A DNA stretch of 41,248 nucleotides. Source: Nitrososphaerales archaeon (GTDB lineage: Archaea; Thermoproteota; Nitrososphaeria; Nitrososphaerales; Gagatemarchaeaceae). The DNA lies in NCBI GenBank assembly GCA_030038365.1, contig JASHPA010000015.1, positions 1-41,248 on the forward strand, given 5' to 3'. The position numbers were made by a program, and so were the translations under genes. Under the pieces are notes generated by a model. That model worked only from the letters and a program-made list of their open reading frames with translations. It made no database searches and was not told the origin of the DNA. Of this stretch, positions 23,951 through 31,866 are shown one piece after another. Numbering within the stretch: the stretch's first letter is position 1; the number at the start of each line of letters is the position of its first letter.

Positions 23951-25123
23951 ATGCAAACATCCGGTCCGAAAAGGAGCAGATACGTGATTCCGGCTATAGT
24001 GGTGGTAGTGATTCTGGTTGTGGCTGCGGCGGCGGGGCTGTACCTTGCCATTCAGCATTCCCAGAGTTCTACGATGAGTATTGCGAGTACCACTTCTAGC
24101 TCGACGACGGGCACCTCCTCGGGGCCGATGATTAACATCGTCGCAGCCGAGAACTTCTGGGGCAGCTTGGTATCGCAGCTCGCAGGAACCCACGGCAACG
24201 TCACCAGCATAGTGTCGGACCCGAACACTGATCCTCACCAGTATGAGGCCAACGCAGCCGATGCGAAGGCAATCGCTAACGCACAGCTCGTAATCATCAA
24301 CGGGATGCAGTATGATACCTGGGCCTCACTGCTCATCAACGCCAGCGATACACCCGGCCAGATTGTGCTGGACGCTCAACAGGTAGTGGGCCTTCCAGAT
24401 ACCCCAGCAACCTATGCCAACATAAACCCGCACCTTTGGTACAGTCCCTGGTACGTGAACGACACCGTGCATGCGATGTACAATGCTCTCGTAAAGATCG
24501 ACCCGACGGACGAAGCGTACTTCAACGCTAACTATGTCAGCCTGAATTCGTCGCTGTACCAGACCTACATGAAGGTAGAAGATTCGATGAGGGTGCAGTA
24601 TGGTGGCTCATCTTCGACAGTCGTCCAGGACGTACTGCGACAGTATTCGGGCAATGTCACCATAGAAGCGACCGAGAGCATCGTCCAGTTCTTCGCCAAC
24701 GCGACGGGCCTGAACATAGCCACTCCTGTGAGTTTCATGTTCGCCGTCGCAGAGGGGAATGACCCTTCGCCCTCTGCCATCGCTACAATGGAACAGCAGC
24801 TCTCAGCCGGGAATCAGACGATCAGGTGCCTGGAGTACAACATCCAAACAGTGATGCCCATCACGCAGACGATAAAGCAGGTCGCTACCCAGTATCAGAT
24901 CCCGATCGCCGACGTCTCGGAGACCGTCCAACCACCGGGTCTCACATTCCAGGCCTGGCAAGGAGGCGAAGTGGCCCAGCTCCAAAACTGTCTTAACTCA
25001 ATCGCGCTAGGCAACCTGCCTGCGCATGTCGGAACAGCCTCGCCAGTCACCCAGACGACCAAGTCCGTCGGCTTCCAGTATCAGATCCCGATTGCCGAGC
25101 GATGGGCAACTCGCTCGCAATAG
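23951..25123 (+). CDS. Metal ABC transporter substrate-binding protein (cluster A-I, ZnuA/PsaA-like)
   Basis: A 390-residue membrane-anchored metal-binding protein: N-terminal helix about 11-33, then Ser/Thr-rich linker (about 37-57) and the binding domain. Metal ligands expected for PsaA/TroA-type sites are seen: His in TDPHQYEAN, His in INPHLWYSPW, Glu in EATESIVQFFANATGL (Glu rather than His suggests a PsaA-type Mn/Fe/Zn site) and Asp in IADVSET. The last 40 residues are a partial repeat: PITQTIKQVATQYQIPIAD recurs as PVTQTTKSVGFQYQIPIAE 62 codons later, then the frame shifts and stops, so the C-terminus was altered by duplication. It is first in a three-gene transport operon. Confidence 0.9.
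   Translation: MQTSGPKRSRYVIPAIVVVVILVVAAAAGLYLAIQHSQSSTMSIASTTSSSTTGTSSGPMINIVAAENFWGSLVSQLAGTHGNVTSIVSDPNTDPHQYEANAADAKAIANAQLVIINGMQYDTWASLLINASDTPGQIVLDAQQVVGLPDTPATYANINPHLWYSPWYVNDTVHAMYNALVKIDPTDEAYFNANYVSLNSSLYQTYMKVEDSMRVQYGGSSSTVVQDVLRQYSGNVTIEATESIVQFFANATGLNIATPVSFMFAVAEGNDPSPSAIATMEQQLSAGNQTIRCLEYNIQTVMPITQTIKQVATQYQIPIADVSETVQPPGLTFQAWQGGEVAQLQNCLNSIALGNLPAHVGTASPVTQTTKSVGFQYQIPIAERWATRSQ
24857..25099 (+). repeat. Tandem partial duplication within the metal-binding protein gene
   Basis: Bases 24857-24913 recur at 25043-25099 (offset 186 bp = 62 codons) with about 12-14 differences by eye, followed by a shortened, frame-shifted copy of the NSIALGN-encoding end (25103-25133). Evidence for a local duplication followed by deletion. 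Confidence 0.65.
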
Positions 25124-25141
25124 CGCTAGGAAATCGGAACG

Positions 25142-25972
25142 ATGACCATCACGGAGACCACGTCCGAGCGCGTCGGAGCATCTTCGGACCTCATAGTCGG
25201 AGAGAATGTCACCGCCGGCTACCGCGAAAAGGTCGTCTGGAGGAACGCGAGCTTCTCGTTCGGCAAGGGGGAGTTCGTCGCCGTCATTGGACCTAACGGA
25301 GCCGGCAAGACGACCCTCTTCCGGATGCTTCTCGGTCTGCAGCCAGCGCTGAGCGGCAGCCTCAAGATACTCGGCTCCAACCCAAGGAAGGGCAACGACC
25401 GGATCGGCTATGTTCCTCAGCGGCACATAATCGACTCGGATATGACTGTCGAGTCGCAGGAGCTTGTCAGACTCGGTGTCTCAGGGAAGCGCTGGGGGTT
25501 CAACCCGTTCTCCCGCTGGGACACCAAGGCGGCCAAGGAGGCATTGGAGGCAGTAGGGAGTGAGGACATCGCCAATAGGCCGCTCGGCGTCCTTTCGGGC
25601 GGAGAGCTCCAGAGAATCTTCCTGGCGGAGGCATTGGTGAGCAATCCGGACATTCTACTGCTCGATGAGCCGCTCTCGAACCTTGACATCAGACGCGAGA
25701 CTGAGCTCCTGCATCTGGTCAATGATGTCGTCCGTAATCGGGGGGTGACCGCGCTTTTGATTGCCCACAACATCAACCCGCTCCTGCCTCACCTCGACAA
25801 GGTCATGTACGTTGCGAATGGAAAAGTCGCTACGGGCACTCCGAGCCAGGTCCTGACTTCGAAAAGTCTCAGTGACCTGTACGGGATTGAGATAGAGGTG
25901 CTTCGCGATCCGCACGGAAATGTGGCCATCATAGGCGTGGAAGAACACCACGGCGACAGGGCGGGTGTCTGA
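25142..25972 (+). CDS. Metal ABC transporter ATP-binding protein (ZnuC-type)
   Basis: A 276-residue ATPase with Walker A GPNGAGKTTLF (about 50-57), Q-loop GYVPQRHIID (characteristic of the zinc/manganese/iron-chelate ATPases), signature LSGGELQRIFLAEAL, Walker B ILLLDEPLSNLD and a switch His in LIAHNINPL. The ATG follows the binding-protein stop by 18 bp, and the permease start overlaps its stop by 8 bp, so it works with those two for metal import. Confidence 0.95.
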   Translation: MTITETTSERVGASSDLIVGENVTAGYREKVVWRNASFSFGKGEFVAVIGPNGAGKTTLFRMLLGLQPALSGSLKILGSNPRKGNDRIGYVPQRHIIDSDMTVESQELVRLGVSGKRWGFNPFSRWDTKAAKEALEAVGSEDIANRPLGVLSGGELQRIFLAEALVSNPDILLLDEPLSNLDIRRETELLHLVNDVVRNRGVTALLIAHNINPLLPHLDKVMYVANGKVATGTPSQVLTSKSLSDLYGIEIEVLRDPHGNVAIIGVEEHHGDRAGV

Positions 25973-26924
25973 CACGGTATCCTTCACAGCTCACCTGAAC
26001 CTGATTTCCGACTTCCAGGAGATGTGGAAGTATGCGTTCATGCAACATGCCTTCGAAGGGGGCACAATAATTGCGATCCTGGCCGGTGTCACGGGTTATT
26101 TTGTTGTCCTCCGGCGTTCGGCATTCACCGCACACGCCTTTTCCGAGATTGGATTCGCAGGGGCTGCAGCGGTCATCCTCGTGAACATAGCGCCGATATT
26201 CGGCCTCCTCGCGGGCTCCATCCTTGGCGGGATTGCTATTGCAATCCTCGGTCGCCGTGCTTCGAACCGTGACACGCAGATAGGCATCGTCCTAGCCTTC
26301 TCGTTCGGGCTCGGACTCTTCTTCCTCAGCCTCTACAGTGGGTACGAGACCGAGGCTTATTCCATTCTGTTTGGTGAGATCGTCGGCATAAGCACCGGCA
26401 TGGTCTACCTGACGGCATACGCCTGCGTCGGGGTTCTTATTGTCGTCGCATTCCTCTACAGGCCCCTTCTCTTTGCATCGCTCGACGAGGACGTAGCCGA
26501 GGCGAAGGGATTGCCCATGTTCTTCCTCGGGGTAGCCTTCATGCTGATCGTGGCGGTCTCGGTGTCCTTCGCGGTGCAGGTGACGGGGGTCCTGCTGATT
26601 TTCTCATTGATGGTGACACCCGCCGCGACCGCGTCGTACCTGGCCAGGAAGCCGCAGCGGGCAATCATCATATCTGTCGCAATCGCGCTCGCCACGACAT
26701 GGTCGGGTCTCTTCATCGCGTTCTACACCATATACCCGGTCAGCTTCTTCATAACCGCGGAGGCCTTTGGGCTGTACATACTGGTCAGAGCAATCAGCGG
26801 CGCGCTGAAGTGGCGGGTGCGAAGGGAAAGCATGGAGACGGCTCCAAGAGCGACATCTGCAATTCTCCCCGGCTCGATCATGCGACTCCCGGATTCCAAG
26901 AAGCGACCGGATACCGCGCAGTAG
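25965..26924 (+). CDS. Metal ABC transporter permease (ZnuB/ABC-3 family)
   Basis: A 319-residue integral membrane protein with about eight hydrophobic segments. Characteristic ABC-3 features are the early FMQHAFEGGTIIAILAGVTG, YFVVLRRSAFTAHAFSEIGFAGA, DTQIGIVLAFSFGLGL, LDEDVAEAKGLPMFFLG and TGVLLIFSLMVTPAATASYLA. It forms the membrane channel for the ZnuC-type ATPase (GTG start overlapping its stop as GTGTCTGA). Combined with the PsaA-like binding protein it should import Mn, Zn or Fe. Confidence 0.94.
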   Translation: MSDTVSFTAHLNLISDFQEMWKYAFMQHAFEGGTIIAILAGVTGYFVVLRRSAFTAHAFSEIGFAGAAAVILVNIAPIFGLLAGSILGGIAIAILGRRASNRDTQIGIVLAFSFGLGLFFLSLYSGYETEAYSILFGEIVGISTGMVYLTAYACVGVLIVVAFLYRPLLFASLDEDVAEAKGLPMFFLGVAFMLIVAVSVSFAVQVTGVLLIFSLMVTPAATASYLARKPQRAIIISVAIALATTWSGLFIAFYTIYPVSFFITAEAFGLYILVRAISGALKWRVRRESMETAPRATSAILPGSIMRLPDSKKRPDTAQ

Positions 26925-26930
26925 ACATCC

Positions 26931-27428
26931 TCAGGCGTGTCCGATTGACGAAGACCCGCTGAGGGCCGAACTGCGCGTCGCGATCCTGGCGCCGGTCTTT
27001 TCGCTTTGGACCAGGCCGGGAGCGAATGCCACCAGAGAGCTGACCAGCGTGTCGATGGTCAGCATGATCTCCCGATTCAGCAGAGAGCGGATAGTAATCT
27101 TGAGCTCCACCTGGCGCCCCGTTCCCTTGATCAGCAGACGCCCCCCGAAGAGCTCGGTCGGCTCGTCGAAGATTATCTTGACGACGTTCTCCTTCTGCAT
27201 CTCGAAGTCCTTGGTAGAGATTATCTTGTCGGCGACCCCGAGAGCCCTTGAGCGGTTTTCTTCGCTAGGCTCGGAGCCGGGTGAAATGTAGACCCAGAAA
27301 TCGTCGGGGTATTCGGGCCGGTAGGCGCCTACGATGCGGCTGTCGGTGATCAAAAGCGAGTATCCTTCACTGTCGTTTCTCCTTATGTCCCATGAGGATA
27401 CGATGCCTATCAGCCGCTCGCGGCGCAG
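26931..27428 (-). CDS. Unknown protein, last gene of a three-gene operon (non-canonical start proposed)
   Basis: A protein of unknown family. Canonical starts allow only TTG at 27353, but the frame upstream is open and reads like coding sequence (RRERLIGIVSSWDIRRN, SEGYSLLITDSRIVGAY), where the YSLLITDSRIVG strand resembles the TDRRIV strands of PH-like domains; it would be cut by the TTG start. Upstream to the in-frame stop at 27468 there is no ATG, GTG or TTG. The CTG at 27428 follows a GGGAG stretch by about 9 nt and is proposed as start (165 residues); ATA 27410 is an alternative. The rest shows VVKIIFDEPTELFGGRLLIKGTG and ELKITIRSLLNREI. No catalytic motif seen. Confidence 0.6.
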   Translation of the reverse strand: MRRERLIGIVSSWDIRRNDSEGYSLLITDSRIVGAYRPEYPDDFWVYISPGSEPSEENRSRALGVADKIISTKDFEMQKENVVKIIFDEPTELFGGRLLIKGTGRQVELKITIRSLLNREIMLTIDTLVSSLVAFAPGLVQSEKTGARIATRSSALSGSSSIGHA

Positions 27429-27459
27429 CGTGTTCTTCTCCCTCCACGCGCTGAAGCGG

Positions 27460-27783
27460 CTACCTGTTTATCTCTGCCTGAATCAGTTCTTCAAGCTTCT
27501 GGAAGTAGAGGCGCGTGGCCATAGGCATGGCCTCGAGGTTCTTGTCAATCGCTTCAAAGACATAGCCGACAGCCCTTTTCGAGGCCTTCAGCTCGAACTT
27601 CATGGGAAGTATCTCGTTCTGGATGACCTGGATGCTGTCCCTGAGGTGTTCTGGGGCCCGCGCCCTTGCATCGGTCTCTACCTTTCGGTACCATCCGGAC
27701 AGCACTGCGGGGTCGAGGCCGAGCTTTAGATTCTCGATCTCCTTGACAAGCCTCTCAATCATCCTCGTCTCTTCGTCGGGCAT
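27460..27783 (-). CDS. Small helical protein of unknown function
   Basis: A 107-residue, strongly helical, charged protein, with heptad-like segments (MIERLVKEIENLKLGL, LRDSIQVIQNEILPMKFELK, FQKLEELIQAEI) that could form a coiled coil or helical bundle. Its ATG follows directly on the stop of the upstream zinc-ribbon gene (no intervening base). Role unknown; probably a partner of its operon neighbours. Confidence 0.72.
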   Translation of the reverse strand: MPDEETRMIERLVKEIENLKLGLDPAVLSGWYRKVETDARARAPEHLRDSIQVIQNEILPMKFELKASKRAVGYVFEAIDKNLEAMPMATRLYFQKLEELIQAEINR

Positions 27784-28197
27784 TTAGCTGCACCTCGTCT
27801 GGAACAGCTCACTCTTTTCGTACTCGGCTTCCCACGAGTGTGTGCTGTTCCTGGCCCTCCTCAGGGCCAAGAGAGTATAGCCCTCGGGCTGTTCGGAGAG
27901 GGCCAGCCCAAAAATCTCCTGAAGGCTGTTCCTGTCCTCGTCGAAGTTCTTCACTATGTGCTGCCTGTACTTCTCGATCTCCTTCATGTGATCTTTCAGG
28001 CACAGGTTCTTGCCCTGGAACCGCGACGAAGTCAGCCGCTTCACCTGCTCGCCGCATACCTCGCATACGACCTTCTCCATCCCGCAGTTCATGCAGACTC
28101 TGCCCACCCCGATGACCTGAGGGAATGTACCGGGAGTGGACTCCTCCTTCCCACAGACGGCGCACTTCGCCGGCTTCTTGGAACTCAGGTGCTGCAT
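27784..28197 (-). CDS. Multi-CxxC zinc-ribbon protein of unknown function
   Basis: A 137-residue protein whose N-terminal half has CAVCGKEES, CMNCGMEK, CEVCGEQ and a Cys/His pair in NLCLKDHM, enough for two zinc sites; the C-terminal half is helical and charged. The ATG at 28197 has TCTTAAGCG about 26 nt upstream on its strand (28222-28230), giving a leaderless start for the three-gene operon. Multi-ribbon proteins of this size often bind nucleic acid or ribosomes, but nothing here proves that. Confidence 0.75.
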   Translation of the reverse strand: MQHLSSKKPAKCAVCGKEESTPGTFPQVIGVGRVCMNCGMEKVVCEVCGEQVKRLTSSRFQGKNLCLKDHMKEIEKYRQHIVKNFDEDRNSLQEIFGLALSEQPEGYTLLALRRARNSTHSWEAEYEKSELFQTRCS

Positions 28198-28260
28198 TGT
28201 AAAAGCGGCTGCGTTCTTCGCTTAAGATGGTTTCGCTTCGGAAGCGACGAAAAATTCCCT

Positions 28261-29037
28261 CTACATGTACTGCAGCAGCTCGTCTACGTTGGATATCACG
28301 GCCTTCGCCTTTGTATTCGTACTCCCATCGAAGACTCCTGTGAGCACAAGAATTGAGTCTATACCCGCGTTCATGGCCCCTTCGACATCGGTGTCCTCTT
28401 GGTCACCCACCATCACGGTCTCCCTCTTGCTGCAGCCGGCCTTCTCCATAGCCGTCAGGAACATGAGAGGCTGGGGCTTTCCGACGGTGAAGGCCTTCTT
28501 CTCTGCCCCATACTCTATCGCCTTCAGGATGGGACCGACGGCTATCGCTGGGCCCCTCTTGTACATGTAGAGGCGCGCGGAATGATTGGCGACTATGTGT
28601 GCTCCGCCGCGTGCAAGCTGCACCGCCTTGTCGAGCTTCGCATAGGTCAGCTTCCTGTCGAGTCCGATCGCGACTACGTCCGCCTTGTCCCCGAAGACCC
28701 TCCTCAGACCCGCCCTCTCTAGCTCCTTGCTGAATCCCTCCTCGCCAACCAGGAAATACGTTGCTTTCCCGTACTTCTTCGCTACGTACTCTGCGGTCAC
28801 CCGCGCGCTGGTGAGGATTTCGCCCTCACCGACATCCAGCCCCTGAGACCTTAGACGCTCCAGGACTGTCTCCACGGTGTCGGTCGAGTTGTTGGTGACG
28901 ATGATGAGCTTCTTCCCCTTCGACCGTATCCTTTCGATGACGGTGGCACCCCCGAGCCTCACCGGAGATTCCTTTCCCTTGAGGAGCACTCCATCGAGGT
29001 CGAAGAGGAAGAGCCTCTTCCGAGAGAGGTCGATCAT
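28261..29037 (-). CDS. HAD superfamily hydrolase, subfamily IIA (NagD/4-nitrophenylphosphatase-like)
   Basis: A 258-residue phosphatase with motif I LFLFDLDGVLLKG (nucleophile and acid Asp), motif II IIVTNNSTDTV, motif III Lys in VGKPQPLMFLTAMEKAG and motif IV VGDQEDTDVEGAMNAG; the GKPQP motif and the C2-type cap place it in subfamily IIA. These enzymes dephosphorylate small sugar phosphates, p-nitrophenyl phosphate or nucleotides; the specific substrate is not evident. TATA-like GATATTATCC (29064-29073, reverse) gives a leaderless start. Confidence 0.93.
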   Translation of the reverse strand: MIDLSRKRLFLFDLDGVLLKGKESPVRLGGATVIERIRSKGKKLIIVTNNSTDTVETVLERLRSQGLDVGEGEILTSARVTAEYVAKKYGKATYFLVGEEGFSKELERAGLRRVFGDKADVVAIGLDRKLTYAKLDKAVQLARGGAHIVANHSARLYMYKRGPAIAVGPILKAIEYGAEKKAFTVGKPQPLMFLTAMEKAGCSKRETVMVGDQEDTDVEGAMNAGIDSILVLTGVFDGSTNTKAKAVISNVDELLQYM

Positions 29038-29092
29038 CTGACGCGACCCGTCCCATCCCGGATAATATCCTTATGGCGAAACGAAGCAAAAT

Positions 29093-29100
29093 CTAAATAT
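29093..29100 (+). promoter_or_regulatory. TATA box of the S10 gene
   Basis: CTAAATAT centred about 26 nt before 29122, placing the transcript start at the TTG at 29119. Confidence 0.55.
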
Positions 29101-29118
29101 GCATCCAAGGAGCCGCAG

Positions 29119-29442
29119 TTGAACAAATTCATGCCCCAGTACGCGCGCATCAAGCTCACGAGCAGCAACCTGGAACAGCTCGACAGACTTGCAAAAGAGA
29201 TCAAGGACATCACCGAGAAGACGGGTGTGAAGATGAAGGGTCCTCAGCCACTGCCAACCAAGAGGCTCAAGATAACCACGCGAAAGGCACCCACTGGGGA
29301 AGGCACACACACCTTTGACCACTGGCAGCTCAGGATTCATCGTCGCATCATGGACATCGAGCCCGACGATAGGACCATGAAGCAGATAACGAAGCTTCGC
29401 ATCCCCGAAGATGTGAAGATCGAACTGACTCTGACTAGCTGA
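29119..29442 (+). CDS. rps10: Small ribosomal subunit protein uS10
   Basis: A 107-residue uS10. It shows ARIKLTSSNLEQLDRLAKEI, GVKMKGPQPLPTKRLKITTR, the HWQLRIHRRIMDI segment typical of S10 and IPEDVKIELTL. uS10 binds the 30S head. In many archaea it lies beside elongation factor 1-alpha; here it stands alone, divergent from a HAD phosphatase. The TTG at 29119 (with TATA at 29093) or ATG 29131 may be the start; the archaeal N-terminus favours an early start. The 3' end overlaps the convergent epimerase by 8 bp. Confidence 0.95.
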   Translation: MNKFMPQYARIKLTSSNLEQLDRLAKEIKDITEKTGVKMKGPQPLPTKRLKITTRKAPTGEGTHTFDHWQLRIHRRIMDIEPDDRTMKQITKLRIPEDVKIELTLTS

Positions 29443-30328
29443 GTTTCTTCACCCAGTCGACCGTCCTCTTCAGCCCGGTCTCAAGGTCGATGTTGTAGCT
29501 GTACCCCAACCTGTCCTTCATCTTCTCGAGGGAAGGATAGCTCACCATGGGCTCCGATTCGGCCTCGCTCCTGGGTGGGAGCAGCCGCAACTCCGAGCTT
29601 GAGGCAGTAAGTTTCTTGATGAGCTCCGCAAGTTCGCGTATGCTGAGCACCCTCTCACCTCCAAAGTTGAAAGCCTGTCCGATGGCCTCAGACCTCTCAA
29701 GCAGAGCTACGACGAGCTTCCCGTAATTGGACGCATGGCAGGGAGCCGTGGTATCCCGGCCAGAGTTGAAGAGACTGATCGGCTGATTCTCGAGACAGGA
29801 CTTGATGAACCTCGGTACGGCGCGGTTCATGGCGTCGTACTCCCCGAAGAGGAGCCAGGACCTCGTTATCGCGACAGGCAGACCCTTCGCCCTGTAGTAT
29901 CCCATCGCGAAAGCCTCGGCAGCGACCTTCGAGTAGTCGTAGGGCACGCGCGGGTTGAAAGATGTCTCCTCCGTCACGGGATTGACCTTAGGCGCGCCGT
30001 ACACATTCGCAGAACTTGCGCACACGAAACGTGACACCTTCTTCCTAGCCGCAAGCTCGAGCATGTTCAGGGTCCCGTAGCTGTTGACATCAAAGGCGGT
30101 GTGGGGGTCGTCGAGGGTCTTCTTGAGGTCCGCAATCGCGGCCAGGTGAACGACCGCCTCGAAGTCTATCTTCGATAGCGTGTCGAAGACGAACGATTTG
30201 TCGGCGACGCTCCCTCTGTTCGTTTCCCCCACGACATCGGTGGGGATTGGTTCGTGACCATGGGTCGAGAGGTATTCAATGACGTGCCTTGCCACGAACC
30301 CGGAGGCGCCGGTTACGAGAACCTTCAC
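29435..30328 (-). CDS. NAD-dependent sugar epimerase/dehydratase (GalE-like extended SDR)
   Basis: A 297-residue extended SDR. Dinucleotide motif VTGASGFVARHVIEYL at the N-terminus, AAVVHLAAIADL-like strand (VVHLAAIAD), catalytic Ser region CASSANVYG, YDYSKVAAEAF with Tyr-xxx-Lys, and RSWLLFGEYDAMNRAVPRF. Closest in style to UDP-glucose 4-epimerases or related nucleotide-sugar epimerases. GTG start at 30328 with TTTTTAAAAC (reverse strand, about 30352-30362) as TATA. Confidence 0.92.
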   Translation of the reverse strand: MKVLVTGASGFVARHVIEYLSTHGHEPIPTDVVGETNRGSVADKSFVFDTLSKIDFEAVVHLAAIADLKKTLDDPHTAFDVNSYGTLNMLELAARKKVSRFVCASSANVYGAPKVNPVTEETSFNPRVPYDYSKVAAEAFAMGYYRAKGLPVAITRSWLLFGEYDAMNRAVPRFIKSCLENQPISLFNSGRDTTAPCHASNYGKLVVALLERSEAIGQAFNFGGERVLSIRELAELIKKLTASSSELRLLPPRSEAESEPMVSYPSLEKMKDRLGYSYNIDLETGLKRTVDWVKKLS

Positions 30329-30372
30329 GCTGCTCAGGCCTCCAGCGTACTCGTTTTAAAAAGCTCAGTCCG

Positions 30373-30753
30373 TTAAGCGAGGACCTCTCTGTAGGACTGA
30401 GCGAACGGAGGGTCGATTACCCCGGAGACCAGCTTCTCGTTCCCCTGCGGATCTAGAATCGGCATCGCCGTCGCGTGATAGGGAAGGTCGAGCGCGTCGA
30501 GCCTCTCATCATCCTCTATCTCGGAGACCTTCCTCAGTCCTCCCTCTCCTGCCTCGAAGTGATAGACCTTGACGATCCGTCTTTCTCCGAAACCTCCTCC
30601 CCGTCCGCCAGCCGCCGTCGAGCCGTCCGGAAGCTGGAGCACGTAGATGTCGTTGGGCGAATCGGGGGTCCTGAGGTCGATCGGTTTGGAGGTGACGTAG
30701 ACCCTCCTCCCCTTCGAGTTCACCAGCTCAAGGAACTCTGACAGGCCATCCAT
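30373..30753 (-). CDS. Uncharacterised protein
   Basis: A 126-residue soluble protein not recognised. It shows LVNSKGRRVYVTSKPIDLR, NDIYVLQLPDGST, a Gly-rich stretch AAGGRGGGFGERR, and YHATAMPILDPQGNEKL. The ATG at 30753 has CCCTTAAACG (reverse, about 30774-30782) about 26 nt upstream, just after the tfb stop codon, so it has its own leaderless promoter. No membrane segment. Confidence 0.68.
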   Translation of the reverse strand: MDGLSEFLELVNSKGRRVYVTSKPIDLRTPDSPNDIYVLQLPDGSTAAGGRGGGFGERRIVKVYHFEAGEGGLRKVSEIEDDERLDALDLPYHATAMPILDPQGNEKLVSGVIDPPFAQSYREVLA

Positions 30754-30792
30754 GGCCGCAGGCTCACGTTGCCACGTTTAAGGGTTGGAGGC

Positions 30793-31731
30793 CTATATCT
30801 GAAGGGCGGCCCTGAGGTTCTTGTAGCGATTCCGGATGGTGACCTCGGTCACGCCGGCCGCCTGGGCTATGTCCCTCTGGGTCTTCTCCTCTCCGGAGAG
30901 TGTGCTTGCCACGTACAACGCCGAGGCGGCGAGACCCACAGGGTCCTTACCTGCGGCGACCCCGCTCTGCCTCGCCCTGGCGATTATCTCCAGCGCTCTG
31001 CGCCTGGTCTTTTCTCCGGCCCCCACCTTCGACGCGATCTTAGCGACCGACTTGGCGGGGTCTGGGACGGGCATCTTGATGTCCATCTCGCGGATGAGCA
31101 GCCTGTATGACCTCGCGAGGTCCTTCTTCCCGATGTTCGCGACCTGGGCCACGTCCTTTAGGGTTCTCGGTATCTCGCTGTCTCTGCACGCTGCATAGAG
31201 CGATGCTGCGATCATCTCGGTGATTGACCTGCCCCTTATGAGCCCTCTCTCGAGCGCCTTCCTGTAGACATATGCGGCCCTCTCGATTATCTCATCGGAG
31301 AGCGACAGTTTGTCGGAAAAGGTCCTGAGCTGTACGAACGCGCGGCTGAGGTTCCTGTCGGACGACTCGTGGACCTGGCTCCTCCTGTCCCAAGTCCTCA
31401 GTCTGTCGACGGTGCTCCTCATGCTGCCAGAGATGGGCCTGCCGGTCGAGTCAGCGTTCCGTGTCCCTATCATGGTTGAAAGGCCCATGTCGTGGGCGGC
31501 GATCGAAGTCGGCAGCCCCGCCCTGCTTTCGTCCTTACCCTCCTCCCTCGAGGAGGACCTCCATTCGGGACCCGTATCCTCTATCTTCTCCTTGACCACG
31601 AACCCGCAGTTGCTGCAAACCAGCTCCCCTGTCTCAGAGTCCATGACCATCGGACCCTTCCCACAGCGCGGGCACTTGTCGAGGGCTCGCTGCAAGCGGA
31701 GCTGACGAGCCATGTCTTTTTCAACCAACAC
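30793..31731 (-). CDS. tfb: Transcription initiation factor B (TFIIB homologue)
   Basis: A 312-residue TFB. The N-terminal zinc ribbon has Cys 20, 23, 39 and 42 (CPRCGKG, VCSNCGFV), the B-reader/linker region is GLPTSIAAHDMGLSTMIGTRN, then two cyclin-like repeats (RLRTWDRRSQVHESSDRNL, VYRKALERGLIRGRS, AACRDSEIPRTLKDVAQ; repeat two with LAASALYVASTLSGEEKTQRD). It bridges TBP-TATA and RNA polymerase in archaeal initiation. GTG 31731 or ATG 31713 may start it. An inverted repeat lies upstream at 31772-31796, possibly for autoregulation. Confidence 0.96.
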   Translation of the reverse strand: MLVEKDMARQLRLQRALDKCPRCGKGPMVMDSETGELVCSNCGFVVKEKIEDTGPEWRSSSREEGKDESRAGLPTSIAAHDMGLSTMIGTRNADSTGRPISGSMRSTVDRLRTWDRRSQVHESSDRNLSRAFVQLRTFSDKLSLSDEIIERAAYVYRKALERGLIRGRSITEMIAASLYAACRDSEIPRTLKDVAQVANIGKKDLARSYRLLIREMDIKMPVPDPAKSVAKIASKVGAGEKTRRRALEIIARARQSGVAAGKDPVGLAASALYVASTLSGEEKTQRDIAQAAGVTEVTIRNRYKNLRAALQI

Positions 31732-31762
31732 AGAAAATCACATATGTAATAAGTTAAGGATA

Positions 31763-31771
31763 TATTTATAC
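31763..31771 (-). promoter_or_regulatory. TATA box of tfb
   Basis: GTATAAATA-type element on the reverse strand (about 31763-31771), near-consensus, placing the start of transcription near 31740. Confidence 0.6.
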
Positions 31772-31796
31772 TTAGTAGTAGCATTAAACCTACTAA
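31772..31796. repeat. Inverted repeat directly upstream of the tfb TATA box
   Basis: TTAGTAG (31772-31778) and CTACTAA (31790-31796), perfect 7-bp arms with an 11-bp gap. It lies where the BRE and upstream operator would be. Confidence 0.45.
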
Positions 31797-31866
31797 ATCA
31801 TCCTTACCTATCTTGGTCAACTGCCGCTGACCGGAATCTGGCGCGGCTTGCCTGCTCCCAGTCCGA

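Noticed and set aside
27838-28356. 172-codon forward open frame
   Set aside because: Antisense to the zinc-ribbon operon gene and the HAD phosphatase; no motif and no promoter.
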